Source of the DNA: Liolophura sinensis
Lineage: Eukaryota; Mollusca; Polyplacophora; Chitonida; Chitonidae
Length of the DNA: 64,000 bases
Reading direction: 5' to 3'
Assembly (NCBI RefSeq): GCF_032854445.1
Contig: NW_027017985.1
Location: 1 to 64,000 of the forward strand
Below, one piece after another: positions 50,407 through 63,556 of this stretch (the first letter of the stretch is position 1; the number at the start of each line of letters is the position of its first letter). A model generated the notes under the pieces. The model searched no databases and was not told the DNA's origin. It saw only the letters and a list, made by a program, of their open reading frames with translations. The position numbers and the translations under genes were made by a program.

Positions 50407-53400
50407 TTCAATGATCATTGATGTCATAATCACGTGCCCAGCAACGGCTCTTACTCCATGGAAACCAGGGATATTTGCAATTTTTTAGCAGCTGATGATG
50501 CCTGGCCCAATTCCGCATCTTTTGGCACCTTATAAATGTGGGTCAGTGTTTAGTTGTACTTTTTACAGCAGACTGTATCAAGTACCTTGTGTTTTCTATG
50601 TACAAATGGTGTGGTTTTTCTACACGTAGATAAAGACATTGAGATTGTCTTGGACTTAGAAGTAAGGCAATTGCTGGGTGAGTTAAATGGGCTTAGCCCA
50701 AAGATTTCAGGTCTTCTGGGCTACCGAAGGGCACATAACTTATAGTCAAAAGTTGAATATAGTAATGACCAGTCGCGATTGTACAGAGTACAGTGTAGCC
50801 GATTTCAATTAACTAAAAGACCAGGTAAAAATGCAAAAGTGGAAAAACTGTTCCAGTGCTGCTGGTAAGAGGCTAATCCGACGTATTTTGTGACGAAAAA
50901 TCGAATGGTGCAAACCGCGTTGCTCTCCGACCAATACTTTTGCCTGTAGTGACAATTCAATGATCATTTATGTCATAATCACTTGCACAGCAACGGCTCT
51001 TACTCCATGGAAACCAGGGAAATTTGCAATTTTTCAACAGCTGCCGATGCCTGGCTCAATTCCGAATCTTTTGGCACCTTATAAATGTGGGTCAGTGTTC
51101 AGTTGTACTTTTTACAGCAGACTGTATTAAGTACCTTGTGTTTTTCATGTACAAATGGTGTGGTTTTTCTACACGTAGATAAAGACATTGAGATTGTCTT
51201 GCACTTAGAAGTAAGGCAATTGCTGGGTGAGTTAAATGGGCTTAGCCCAAAGATTTCAGGTCTTCTGGGCTACCGAAGGGCACATAACTTATAGTCAAAA
51301 GTTGAATATAGTAATGACCAGTAGCGATTGTACAGAGTACAGTGTAGCCGGTTTCAATTAACAAAAAGTCCAGGCAAAAATGCAAAAGTGGAAAAACTGT
51401 TCCAGTGCTACTGGTAAGAGGCTAATTCGACGTATTTTGTGACGAGAAATCGAATGGTGCAAACCGCGTTGCTCTCCGACCAATACTTTTGGCTGTAGCG
51501 ACAATTGAATGATCATTTATGTCATAATCACGTGCCCAGCAACGGCTCTTACTCCATGGAAACCAGGGATATTTGCAATTTTTCAACAGCTGCCGATGCC
51601 TGGCTCAATTCCGCATCTTTTGGCACCTTACTGAAGTGGGTCAGTGTTCAATTGTACTTTTTACAGCAGACTGTATCAAGTACCTTGTGTTTTTTATGTA
51701 CAAATGGTGTGGTTTTTCTACACGTAGATAAAGACATTGAGATTGTCTTGCACTTAGAAGTAAGGCAATTGCTGGGTGAGTTAAATGGGCTTAGCCCAAA
51801 GATTTCAGGTCTTCTGGGCTACCGAAGGGCACATAACTTATAGTCAAAAGTTGAATATAGTAAAGACCAGTCGCGATTGTACAGAGTACAGTGTAGCCGA
51901 TTTCAATTAACAAAAAGACCAGGCAAAAATGCAAAAGTGGAAAATCTGTTCCAGTGCTGCTGGTAAGAGGCTAATCCGACGTATTTTGTAACGAGAAATC
52001 GAATGGTGCAAACCGCGTTGCTCTCCGACCAATACTTTTGGCTGTAGCGACAATTCAATCATCATTGATGTCATAATCACGTGCCCAGCAACGGCTCTTA
52101 CTCCATGGAAACCAGGGATATTTGCAATTTTTTAACAGCTGATGATGCCTGTTTCAATTCCGCATCATTTGGCACCTTATAAATGTGGGTCAGTGTTTAG
52201 TTGTACTTTTTACAGCAGACTGTATCAAGTACCTTGAGTTTTTTATGTACAAATGGTGTGGTTTTTCTACACGGAGATAAAGACATTGAGATTGTCTTGC
52301 ACTTAGAAGTAAGGCAATTGCTGGGTGAGTTAAATGGGCTTAGCCCAAAGATTTGACGTCTTCTGGGCTACCGAAGGGCACATAACTTATAGTCAAAAGT
52401 TGAATATAGTAATGACCAGTCGCGATTGTACAGAGTACAGTGTAGCCGGTTTCAATTAACAAAAAGACCAGGCAAAAATGCAAAAGTGGAAAAACTGTTC
52501 CAGTGCTACTAGTAAGAGGCTAATCCGACGTATTTTGTGACGAGAAATCGAATGGTGCAATCCGCGTTGCTCTCCGACCAATACATTTGGCTGTAGCGAC
52601 AATTGAATGATCATTTATGCCATAATAACGTGCCCAGCAACGGCTCTTACTCCATGGAAACCAGGGAAATTTGCAATTTGTCAACAGCTGCCGATGCCTG
52701 GCTCAATTCCGAATCTTTTGGCACCTTACTGAAGTGGGTCAGTGTTCAGTTGTACTTTTTACAGCAGACTGTATCAAGTACCTTGTGTTTTTCATGTACA
52801 AATGGTGTGGTTTTTCTACACGTAGATAAAGACATTGAGATTGTCTTGCACTTCGAAGTAAGGCAATTGCTGGGTGAGTTAAATGGGCTTGGCCCAAAGA
52901 TTTCAGGTCTTCTGGGCTACCGAAGGGCACATAACTTATAGTCAAAAGTTGAATATAGTAATGACCAGTCACGATTGTACAGAGTACAGTGTAGCCGATT
53001 TCAATTAACAAAAAGACGAGGCAAAAATGCAAAATTGGAAAATCTGTTCCAGTGCTGCTGGTAAGAGGCTAATCCGACGTATTTTGTGACGACAAATCGA
53101 ATGGTGCAAACCGTGTTGCTCTCCGACCAATACTTTTGGCTGTAGCGACAATTCAATGATCATTGATATCATAATCACGTGCCCAGAAACGGCTCTTACT
53201 CCATGGAAACCAGGGATATTTGCATTTTTTTAACAGCTGCCGATGCCTGGCCCAATTCCGCATCTTTTGGCACCTTATAAATGTGGGTCAGTGTTTAGTT
53301 GTACTTTTTACAGCAGACTGTATCAAGTACCTTGTGTTTTTTATGTACAAATGGTGTGGTTTTTCTACACGTAGATAAAGACATTGAGATTGTCTTGAAC

Positions 53401-53700
53401 TTAGAAGTAAGACAATTGCTGGGTGAGTTAAATGGGCTTGGCCCAAAGATTTCATGTCTTCTGGGCTACCGAAGGGCACATAACTTATAGTCAAAAGTTG
53501 AATATAGTAATGACCAGTCGCGATTGTACAGAGTACAGTGTAGCCGGTTTCAATTAACTAAAAGAGCAGGTAAAAATGCAAAAGTGGAAAAACTGTGCCA
53601 GTGCTGCTGGTAAGAGGCTAATCCGACGTATTTTGTGACGAGAAATCGAATGGTGCAATCCGCGTTGCTCTCCGACCAATACTTTTGGCTGTAGTGACAA

Positions 53701-54249
53701 TTGAATGATCATTTATGTCATAATCACGTGCACCGCAACGGCTCTTACTCCATGGAAACCAGGAATATTTGCAATTTTTTAACAGCTGCCGATACCTGGC
53801 TCAATTCCGCATCTTTTGGTACCTTATTCATGTGGGTCTGTGGTCAGTTGTACTTTTTACAGCAGACTGTATCAAGTACCTTGTGTTTTTTATGTACAAA
53901 TGGTCTGGTTTTTCTACACGTAGATAAAGACATTAAGATTGTCTTGCACTTAGAAGTAAGACAATTGCTGGGTGAGTTAAATGGGCTTAGCCCAAAGATT
54001 TGACGTCTTCTGGGCTACCGAAGGGCACATAACTTATAGTCAAAAGTTGAATATAGTAATGACCAGTAGCGATTGTACAGAGTACAGTGTAGACGGTTTC
54101 AATTAACAAAAAGACCAGGCAAAAATGCAAAAGTGGAAAAACTGTTCCAGTGCTGCTGGTAAGAGGCTAATCCGACGTATTTTGTAACGAGAAATCGAAT
54201 GGTGCAAACCGCGTTGCTCTCCGACCAATACTTTTGGCTGTAGCGACAA
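53701..54249 (+). repeat. Isolated T-type monomer
   Basis: It has gtgcaccgc, gccgatacc, ccttattcatgtggg and tctgtggtcag as in the T-T modules at 1.5-2.6, 7.6-8.7 and 13.6-14.7 kb. Private changes are caggaatat (about 53759), tttggtacc (about 53816) and cattaagat (about 53931). It has no T-type neighbour. Confidence 0.88.
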
Positions 54250-55222
54250 TTCAATGATCATTTATGTCATAATCACGTGCCCAGCAACGGCTCTTACTCC
54301 ATGGAAACCAGGGATATTTGCAATTTTTTAACAGCTGATGATGCCTGGCCCAATTCCGCATCTTTTGGCACCTTATAAATGTGGGTCAGTGTTCAGTTGT
54401 ACTTTTTACAGCAGACTGTATCAAGTACCTTGTGTTTTTTATGTACAAATGGTGTGGTTTTTCTACACGTAGATAAAGACATTGAGATTGTCTTGGACTT
54501 AGAAGTAAGGCAATTGCTGGGTGAGTTAAATGGGCTTAGCCCAAAGATTTCAGGTCTTCTGGGCTACCGAAGGGCACATAACTTAAAGTCAAAAGTTGAA
54601 TATAGTAATGACCAGTCGCGATTGTACAGAGTACAGTGTAGCCGGTTTCAATTAACAAAAAGACCAGGCAAAAATGCAAAAGTGGAAAAACTGTTCCAGT
54701 GCTACTAGTAAGAGGCTAATCCGACGTATTTTGTGACGAGAAATCGAATGGTGCAATCCGCGTTGCTCTCCGACCAATACATTTGGCTGTAGCGACAATT
54801 GAATGATCATTTATGCCATAATCACGTGCGTAGCAACGGCTCTTACTCCATGGAAACCAGGGAAATTTGCAATTTGTCAACAGCTGCCGATGCCTGGCTC
54901 AATTCCGAATCTTTTGGCACCTTACTAAAGTGGGTCAGTGTTCAGTTGTACTTTTTACAGCAGACTGTATCAAGTACCTTGTGTTTTTCATGTACAAATG
55001 GTGTGGTTTTTCTACACGTAGATAAAGACATTGAGATTGTCTTGCACTTAGAAGTAAGGCAATTGCTGGGTGAGTTAAATGGGCTTAGCCCAAAGATTTG
55101 ACGTCTTCTGGGCTACCGAAGGGCACATAACTTATAGTCAAAAGTTGAATATAGTAATGACCAGTAGCGATTGTACAGAGTACAGTGTAGACGGTTTCAA
55201 TTAACAAAAAGACCAGGCAAAA
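54125..55222 (+). repeat. Two-monomer higher-order repeat, copy 1
   Basis: A closed-hybrid P unit (54250) and an R unit (54799) match the next pair at an offset of 1,098 bp. Private changes in this copy include cataacttaaagtc (about 54592), which removes the usual stop so the frame runs 109 codons from the TTG-like start, and cttactaaag (about 54921). Confidence 0.88.
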
Positions 55223-56240
55223 ATGCAAAAGTGGAAAAACTGTTCCAGTGCTGCTGGTAAGAGGCTAATCCGACGTATTTTGTAACGAGAAATCGAATGG
55301 TGCAAACCGCGTTGCTCTCCGACCAATACTTTTGGCTGTAGCGACAATTCAATGATCATTGATGTCATAATCACGTGCCCAGCAACGGCTCTTACTCCAT
55401 GGAAACCAGGGATATTTGCAATTTTTTAACAGCTGATGATGCCTGGCCCAATTCCGCATCTTTTGGCACCTTATAAATGTGGGTCATTGTTCAGTTGTAC
55501 TTTTTACAGCAGACTGTATCAAGTACCTTGTGTTTTTTATGTACAAATGGTGTGGTTTTTCTACACGTAGATAAAGACATTGAGATTGTCTTGGACTTAG
55601 AAGTAAGGCAATTGCTGGGTTAGTTAAATGGGCTTAGCCCAAAGATTTCAGGTCTTCTGGGCTACCGAAGGGCACATAACTTATAGTCAAAAGTTGAATA
55701 TAGTAATGACCAGTCGCGATTGTACAGAGTACAGTGTAGCCGGTTTCAATTAACAAAAAGACCAGGCAAAAATGCAAAAGTGGAAAAACTGTTCCAGTGC
55801 TACTAGTAAGAGGCTAATCCGACGTATTTTGTGACGAGAAATCGAATGGTGCAATCCGCGTTGCTCTCCGACCAATACATTTGGCTGTAGCGACAATTGA
55901 ATGATCATTTATGCCATAATCACGTGCGTAGCAACGGCTCTTACTCCATGGAAACCAGGGAAATTTGCAATTTGTCAACAGCTGCCGATGCCTGGCTCAA
56001 TTCCGAATCTTTTGGCACCTTACTGAAGTGGGTCAGTGTTCAGTTGTACTTTTTACAGCAGACTGTATCAAGTACTTTGTGTTTTTCATGTACAAATGGT
56101 GTGGTTTTTCTACACGTAGATGAAGATATTGAGATTGTCTTGCACTTCGAAGTAAGGCAATTGCTGGGTGAGTTAAATGGGCTTAGCCCAAAGATTTCAG
56201 GTCTTCTGGGCTACCGAAGGGCACATAACTTATAGTCAAA
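55223..56240 (+). repeat. Two-monomer higher-order repeat, copy 2
   Basis: The P unit (55348) and R unit (55897) match 54250 and 54799. Private changes are gggtcattgttc (about 55482), gggttagtt (about 55617), gtactttgtg (about 56073) and agatgaagat (about 56117). The right half of the R unit switches to the cttcgaag form, unlike copy 1, so the match ends inside the monomer. Confidence 0.85.
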
Positions 56241-56445
56241 AGTTGAATATAGTAATGACCAGTCGCGATTGTACAGAGTACAGTGTAGCCGATTTCAATT
56301 AACTAAAAGACCAGGTAAAAATGCAAAAGTGGAAAAACTGTTCCAGTGCTGCTGGTATGAGGCTAATCCGACGTATTTTGTGACGAAAAATCGAATGGTG
56401 CAAACCGCGTTGCTCTCCGACCAATACTTTTGCCTGTAGCGACAA

Positions 56446-59400
56446 TTGAATGATCATTTATGTCATAATCACGTGCACAGCAACGGCTCTTACTCCATGG
56501 AAACCAGGGAAATTTGCAATTTTTCAACAGCTGCCGATGCCTGGCTCAATTCCTCATCTTTTGGCACCTTACTGAAGTGGGTCAGTGTTCAATTGTACTT
56601 TTTACAGCAGACTGTATCAAGTACCTTGTGTTTTTTATGTACAAATGGTGTGGTTTTTCTACACGTAGATAAAGACATTGAGATTGTCTTGCACTTAGAA
56701 GTAAGGCAATTGCTGGGTGAGTTAAATGGGCTTAGCCCAAAGATTTGACGTCTTCTGGGCTACCGAAGGGCACATAACTTATAGTCAAAAGTTGAATATA
56801 GTAATGACCAGTAGCGATTGTACAGAGTACAGTGTAGACGGTTTCAATTAACAAAAAGACCAGGCAAAAATGCAAAAGTGGAAAATCTGTTCCAGTGCTG
56901 CTGGTAAGAGGCTAATTCGACGTATTTTGTGACGAGAAATCGAATGGTGCAAACCGCGTTGCTCTCCGACCAATACTTTTGGCTGTAGTGACAATTGAAT
57001 GATCATTTATGTCATAATCACGTGCCCAGCAACGGCTCTTACTCCATGGAAACCAGGGATATTTGCAATTTTTCAACAGCTGCCGATGCCTGGCTCAATT
57101 CCGCATCTTTTGGCACCTTACTGAAGTGGGTCAGTGTTCAGCTGTACTTTTTACAGCAGACTGTATCAAGTACCTTGTGTTTTTTATGTACAAATGGTGT
57201 GGTTTTTCTACACGAAGATAAAGACATTGAGATTGTCTTGCACTTAGAAGTAAGGCAATTGCTGGGTGAGTTAAATGGGCTGAGCCCAAAGATTTGACGT
57301 CTTCTGGGCTACCGAAGGGCACATAACTTATAGTCAAAAGTTGAATATAGTAATGACCAGTCGCGATTGTACAGAGTACAGTGTAGCCGATTTCAATTAA
57401 CAAAAAGACCAGGCAGAAATGCAAAAGTGGAAAAACTGTTCCAGTGCTGCTGGTAAGAGGCTAATCCGACGTATTTTGTAACGAGAAATCGAATGGTGCA
57501 AACCGCGTTGCTCTCCGACCAATACTTTTGCCTGTAGTGACAATTGAATGATCATTTATGTCATAATCACGTGCCCAGCAACGGCTCTTACTCCATGGAA
57601 ACCAGGGATATTTGCAATTTTTTAACAGCTGCCGATGCCTGGCCCAATTCCGCATCTTTTGGCACCTTATAAATGTGGGTCAGTGTTTAGTTGTAGTTTT
57701 TACAGCAGACTGTATCAAGTACCTTGTGTTTTTTATGTACAAATGGTCTGGTTTTTCTACACGTAGATAACGACATTGAGATTGTCTTGGACTTAGAAGT
57801 AAGACAATTCCTGGGTGAGTTAAATGGGCTTGGCCCAAAGATTTGACGTCTTCTGGGCTACCGAAGGGGCACATAACTTATAGTCAAAAGTTTGAATATA
57901 GTAATGACTAGTCGCGATTGTACAGAGTACAGTGTAGCCGATTTCAATTAACTAAAAGACCAGGTAAAAATGGAAAAGTGGAAAAGCTGTTCCAGTGCTG
58001 CTGGTAAGAGGCTAATCCGACGTATTTTGTGACGAAAAATCGAATGGTGCAAACCGCGTTGCTCTCCGACCAATACTTTTGCCTGTAGTGACAATTGAAT
58101 GATCATTTATGTCATAATCACGTGCACAGCAACGGCTCTTACTCCATGGAAACCAGGGAAATTTGCAATTTTTCAACAGCTGCCGATGCCTGGCTCAATT
58201 CCGCATCTTTTGGCACCTTACTGAAGTGGGTCAGTGTTCAGTTGTACTTTTTACAGCAGACTGTATCAAGTACCTTGTGTTTTTCATGTACAAATGGTGT
58301 GGTTTTTCTACACGTAGATAAAGACATTGAGATTGTCTCGCACTTAGAAGTAAGGCAATTGCTGGGTGAGTTAAATGGGCTTAGCCCAAAGATTTCAGGT
58401 CTTCTGGGCTACCGAAGGGCACATAACTTATAGTCAAAAGTTGAATATAGTAATGACCAGTAGCGATTGTACAGAGTACAGTGTAGCCGGTTTCAATTAA
58501 CAAAAAGACCAGGCAAAAATGCAAAAGTGGAAAAACTGTTCCAGTGCTGCTGGTAAGAGGCTAATTCGACGTATTTTGTGACGAGAAATCGAATGGTGCA
58601 AACCGCGTTGCTCTCCGACCAATACTTTTGGCTGTAGTGACAATTGAATGATCATTTATGTCATAATCACGTGCCCAGCAACGGCTCTTACTCCATGGAA
58701 ACCAGGGATATTTGCAATTTTCAACAGCTGCCGATGCCTGGCTCAATTCCGCATCTTTTGGCACCTTACTGAAGTGGGTCAGTGTTCAGTTGTACTTTTT
58801 ACAGCAGACTGTATCAAGTACCTTGTGTTTTTCATGTACAAATGGTCTGGTTTTTCTACACGTAGATAAAGACATTGAGATTGTCTTGCACTTCGAAGTA
58901 AGGCAATTGCTGGGTGAGTTAAATGGGCTTAGCCCAAAGATTTCAGGTCTTCTGGGCTACCGAAGGGCACATAACTTATAGTCAAAAGTTGAATATAGTA
59001 ATGACCAGTCGCGATTGTACAGAGTACAGTGTAGCCGGTTTCAATTAACAAGGCAAAAATGCAAAAGTGGAAAAACTGTTCCAGTGCTACTAGTAAGAGG
59101 CTAAACCGACGTATTTTGTGACGAGAAATCGAATGGTGCAATCCGCGTTGCTCTCCGACCAATACATTTGGCTGTAGCGACAATTGAATGATCATTGATG
59201 TCATAATCACGTGCCTAGCAACGGCTCTTACTCCATGGAAACCAGGGATATTTGCAATTTTTTAACAGCTGCCGATGCCTGGCCCAATTCCGCATCTTTT
59301 GGCACCTTATAAATGTGGGTCAGTGTTTAGTTGTACTTTTTACAGCAGACTGTATCAAGTACCTTGTGTTTTTTATGTACAAATGGTGTGGTTTTTCTAC

Positions 59401-59732
59401 ACGTAGATAAAGACATTGAGATTGTCTTGCACTTAGAAGTAAGGCAATTGCTGGGTGAGTTAAATGGGCTTAGCCCAAAGATTTGACGTCTTCTGGGCTA
59501 CCGAAGGGCACATAACTTATAGTCAAAAGTTGAATATAGTAATGACCAGTCGCGATTGTACAGAGTACAGTGTAGCCGGTTTCAATTAACAAAAAGACCA
59601 GGCAAAAATGCAAAATTGGAAAAACTGTTCCAGTGCTACTAGTAAGAGGCTAATCCGACGTATTTTGTGACGAGAAATCGAATGGTGCAAACCGCGTTGC
59701 TCTCCGAACAATACTTTTGGCTGTAGTGACAA
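56446..59732 (+). repeat. Mixed P and H monomers
   Basis: Units begin at 56446, 56995, 57544, 58095, 58644 and 59184. Unit 56995 is the partner of 49858. Unit 57544 is closed, with gttgtagttt, gataacgac and caattcctggg, the signature of the units at 17460 and 20754. Unit 58644 is only 540 bp because of an 8-bp and a 1-bp deletion. Confidence 0.85.
59048..59054. other. Private 8-bp deletion within a monomer
   Basis: The usual attaacaaaaagaccagg reads attaacaagg here, so 8 bp (aaaagacc) are missing. No other monomer in the window shows this. It is useful as a unique marker in an otherwise repetitive sequence. Confidence 0.9.
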
Positions 59733-61378
59733 TTGAATGATCATTTATGTCATAATCACGTGCCCAGCAACGGCTCTTACTCCATGGAAACCAGGGATAT
59801 TTGCAATTTTTCAACAGCTGCCGATGCCTGGCTCAATTCCGCATCTTTTGGCACCTTACTGAAGTGGGTCAGTGTTCAGTTGTACTTTTTACAGCAGACT
59901 GTATCAAGTACCTTGTGTTTTTCACGTACAAATGGTGTGGTTTTTCTACACGTAGATAAAGACATTGAGATTGTCTTGCACTTAGAAGTAAGGCAATTGC
60001 TGGGTGAGTTAAATGGGCTAACCCCAAAGATTTCAGGTCTTCTGGGCTACCGAAGGGCACATAACTTATAGTCAAAAGTTGAATATAGTAATGACCAGTC
60101 GCGATTGTACAGAGTACAGTGTAGCCGATTTCAATTAACAAAAAGACCAGGCAAAAATGCAAAAGTGGAAAAACTGTTCCAGTGCTGCTGGTAAGAGGCT
60201 AATCCGACGTATTTTGTGACGAGAAATCGAATGGTGCAAACCGCGTTGCTCTCTGACTAATACTTTTGGCTGTAGTGACAATTGAATGACCATTTATGTC
60301 ATAATCACGTGCCCAGCAACGGCTCTTACTCCATGGAAACCAGGGAAATTTGCAATTTTTCAACAGCTGCCGATGCCTGGCTCAATTCCGCATCTTTTGG
60401 CACCTTACTGAAGTGGGTCAGTGTTCAGTTGTACTTTTTACAGCAGACTGTATCAAGTACCTTGTGTTTTTCACGTACAAATGGTGTGGTTTTTCTACAC
60501 GTAGATAAAGACATTGAGATTGTCTTGCACTTAGAAGTAAGGCAATTGCTGGGTGAGTTAAATGGGCTTAGCCCAAAGATTTCAGGTCTTCTGGGCTACC
60601 GAAGGGCACATAACTTATAGTCAAAAGTTGAATATAGTAATGACCAGTCGCGATTGTACAGAGTACAGTGTAGCCGATTTCAATTAACAAAAAGACCAGG
60701 CAAAATACAAAAGTGGAAAAACTGTTCCAGTGCTGCTGGTAAGAGGCTACTCCGACGTATTTTGTGACGAGAAATGGAATGGTGCAAACCGCGTTTCTCT
60801 CCGACCAATACTTTTGGCTGTAGTGACAATTGAATGATCATTTATGTCATAATCACGTGCCCAGCAACGGCTCTTACTCCATGGAAACCAGGGAAATTTG
60901 CAATTTTTCAACAGCTGCCGATGCCTGGCTCAATTCCGCATCTTTTGGCACCTTACTGAAGTGGGTCAGTGTTCAGTTGTACTTTTTACAGCAGACTGTA
61001 TCAAGTACCTTGTGTTTTTCACGTACAAATGGTCTGGTTTTTCTACACGTAGATAAAGACATTGAGATTGTCTTGCACTTAGAAGTAAGGCAATTGCTGG
61101 GTGAGTTAAATGGGCTTAGCCCAAAGATTTCAGGTCTTCTGGGCTACCGAAGGGCACATAACTTATAGTCAAAAGTTGAATATAGTAATGACCAGTCGCG
61201 ATTGTACAGAGTACAGTGTAGCCGATTTCAATTAACAAAAAGACCAGGCAAAAATGCAAAAGTGGAAAAACTGTGCCAGTGCTGCTGGTAAGAGGCTAAT
61301 CCGACGTATTTTGTGACGAGAAATCGAATGGTGCAAACCGCGTTGCTCTCCGACCTATACTTTTGGCTGTAGTGACAA
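59733..61378 (+). repeat. Three consecutive near-identical P monomers
   Basis: The units at 59733, 60282 and 60830 share P-type left part, open middle, tttttcacgtac, cttgcac and the open 112-codon frame. They are more alike to each other than neighbours elsewhere in the array, so the period here is a single monomer. A similar unit follows at 61909. Private changes include gaatgaccattt (about 60285) and caaaatacaaaag (about 60701). Confidence 0.88.
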
Positions 61379-63556
61379 TTGAATGATCATTGATGTCATA
61401 ATCACGTGCCCAGCAACGGCTCTTGCTCCATGGAAACCAGGGATACTTGCAATTTTTTAACAGCTGCCGATGTTTTGGAACCTTATAAATGTGGGTCAGT
61501 GTTTAGTTGTACTTTTTACAGCAGACTGTATCAAGTACCTTGTCTTTTTTATGTACAAATGGTGTGGTTTTTCTACACGTAGATAAAGACATTGAGATTG
61601 TCTTGGACTTAGAAGTAAGACAATTGCTGGGTGAGTTAAATGGGCTTGGCCCAAAGATTTCAGGTCTTCTGGGCTACCGAAGGGCACATAACTTAAAGTC
61701 AAAAGATGAATATAGTAATGACCAGTCGCGATTGTACAGAGTACAGTGTAGCCGATTTCAATTAACAAAAAGTCCGGGCAAAAATTCAAAAGTGGAAAAA
61801 CTGTTCCAGTGCTGCTGGTAAGAGGCTAATCCGACGTATTTTGTGACGAGAAATCGAATGGTGCAAACCGCGTTGCTCTCCGACCAATACTTTTGCCTGT
61901 AGTGACAATTGAATGATCATTCATGTCATAATCACGTGCCCAGCAACGGCTCTTACTCCATGGAAACCAGGGAAATTTGCAATTTTTCAACAGCTGCCGA
62001 TGACTGGCTCAATTCCGCATCTTTTGGCACCTTACTGAAGTGGGTCAGTGTTCAGTTGTACTTTTTACAGCAGACTGTATCAAGTACCTTGTGTTTTTCA
62101 CGTACAAATGGTGTGGTTTTTCTACACGTAGTTAAAGACATTGAGATTGTCTTGCACTTAGAAGTAAGGACATTGCTGGGTGAGTTAAATGGGCTTAGCC
62201 CAAAGATTTCAGGCCTTCTGGGCTACCGAAGGGCACATAACTTATAGTCAAAAGTTGAATATAGTAATGACCAGTCGCGATTGTACAGAGTACAGTGTAG
62301 CCGATTTCAATTAACAAAAAGACCAGGCAAAAATTCAAAAGTGGAAAAACTGTTCCAGTGCTGCTGGTAAGAGGATAATCCGACGTATTTTGTGACGAGA
62401 AATCGAATGGTGCAAACCGCGTTGCTCTCCGACCAATACTTTTGGCTGTAGTGACAATTGAATGATCATTTATGTCATAATCACGTGCCCAGCCACGGCT
62501 CTTGCTCCATGGAAACCAGGGATATTTGCAATTTTTTAACAGCTGCCGATGCCTGGCCCAATTCCGCATCTTTTGGCACCTTCTAAATGTGGGTCAGTGT
62601 TCAGTTGTACTTTTTACAGCAGACTGTATCAAGTACCTTGTCTTTTTTATGTACAAATGGTGTGGTTTTTCTACACGTAGATAAAGACATTGAGATTGTC
62701 TTGGACTTAGAAGTAAGACAATTGCTGGGTGAGTTAAATGGGCTTGGCCCAAAGATTTCAGGTCTTCTGGGCTACCGAAGGGCACATAACTTATAGTCAA
62801 AAGTTGAATATAGTAATGACCAGTCGCGATTGTACAGAGTACAGTGTAGCCGATTTCAATTAACAAAAAGACCAGGCAAAAATGCAAAAGTGGAAAAACT
62901 GTTCCAGTGCTGCTGGTAAGAGGCTAATCCGACGTATTTTGTGACGAGAAATCGAATGGTGCAAACCGCGTTGCTCTCCGACCAATACTTTTGCCTGTAG
63001 TGACAATTGAATGATCATTTATGTCATAATCACGTGCCCAGCAACGGCTCTTGCTCCATGGAAACCAGGGAAATTTTGCAATTTTTCAACAGCTGCCGAT
63101 GCCTGGCTCAATTCCGCATCTTTTGGCACCTTACTGAAGTGGGTCAGTGTTCAGTTGTACTTTTTACAGTAGACTGTATCAAGTACCTTGTGTTTTTCAC
63201 GTACAAATGGTCTGGTTTTTCTACACGTAGTTAAAGACATTGAGATTGTCTTGCACTTAGAAGTAAGGCAATTGCTGGGTGAGTTAAATGGGCTTAGCCC
63301 AAAGATTTCAGGTCTTCTGGGCTACCGAAGGGCACATAACTTATAGTCAAAAGTTGAATATAGTAATGACCAGTCGCGATTGTACAGAGTACAGTGTAGC
63401 CGATTTTTATTAACAAAAAGACCAGGCAAAAATGCAATAGTGGAAAAACTGTTCCAGTGCTGCTGGTAAGAGGCTAATCCGACGTATTTTGTGACGAGAA
63501 ATCGAATGGTGCAAACCGCGTTGCTCTCCGACCAATACTTTTGGCTGTAGTGACAA
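61379..63556 (+). repeat. Alternating closed P and open P monomers near the right edge
   Basis: Units begin at 61379, 61909, 62458 and 63007. Closed or partly closed units with gtcttttttatg and gggcttggccc (61379, 62458) alternate with open units with tttttcacgtac and gtagttaaagac (61909, 63007). This suggests a diverged dimer of about 1,079-1,099 bp. The unit at 61379 is 530 bp because of a 19-bp deletion. Confidence 0.85.
61471..61474. other. Private 19-bp deletion within a monomer
   Basis: Where other monomers have gccgatg, then 19 bp, then ttttggcacc, this one joins gccgatg directly to ttttggaacc. The missing block is the cctggcccaattccgcatc segment. It is the largest length change in the window. 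Confidence 0.9.

Larger units (their letters stand above)
49309..54249 (+). repeat. Mixed monomers without a clear higher-order period
   Basis: Units begin at 49309, 49858, 50407, 50956, 51505, 52054, 52603, 53152 and 53701. Notable units are 49858 (cagctgtac and cacgaagat, see its partner at 56995), 52054 (gcctgtttcaattcc at about 52147 and cacggagat at about 52271) and 53701, a lone T-type monomer with ccttattcatgtggg about 39 kb from the other T units. Confidence 0.85.

Noticed and set aside
55482-55622. Stop-creating changes at about 55482 and 55618 as gene-inactivating mutations
   Set aside because: There is no evidence that the frame was functional, so these are ordinary private substitutions in a satellite copy.
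62195-62887. Minus-strand frames of 97 and 124 aa, nearly covering the 183 codons of a monomer
   Set aside because: The frame has variable stops (TAG opposite ggctaatcc, TAA opposite gggcttagccc) and a near-constant TGA opposite gtgggtcagtg. No monomer is fully open, and no protein family is recognised.
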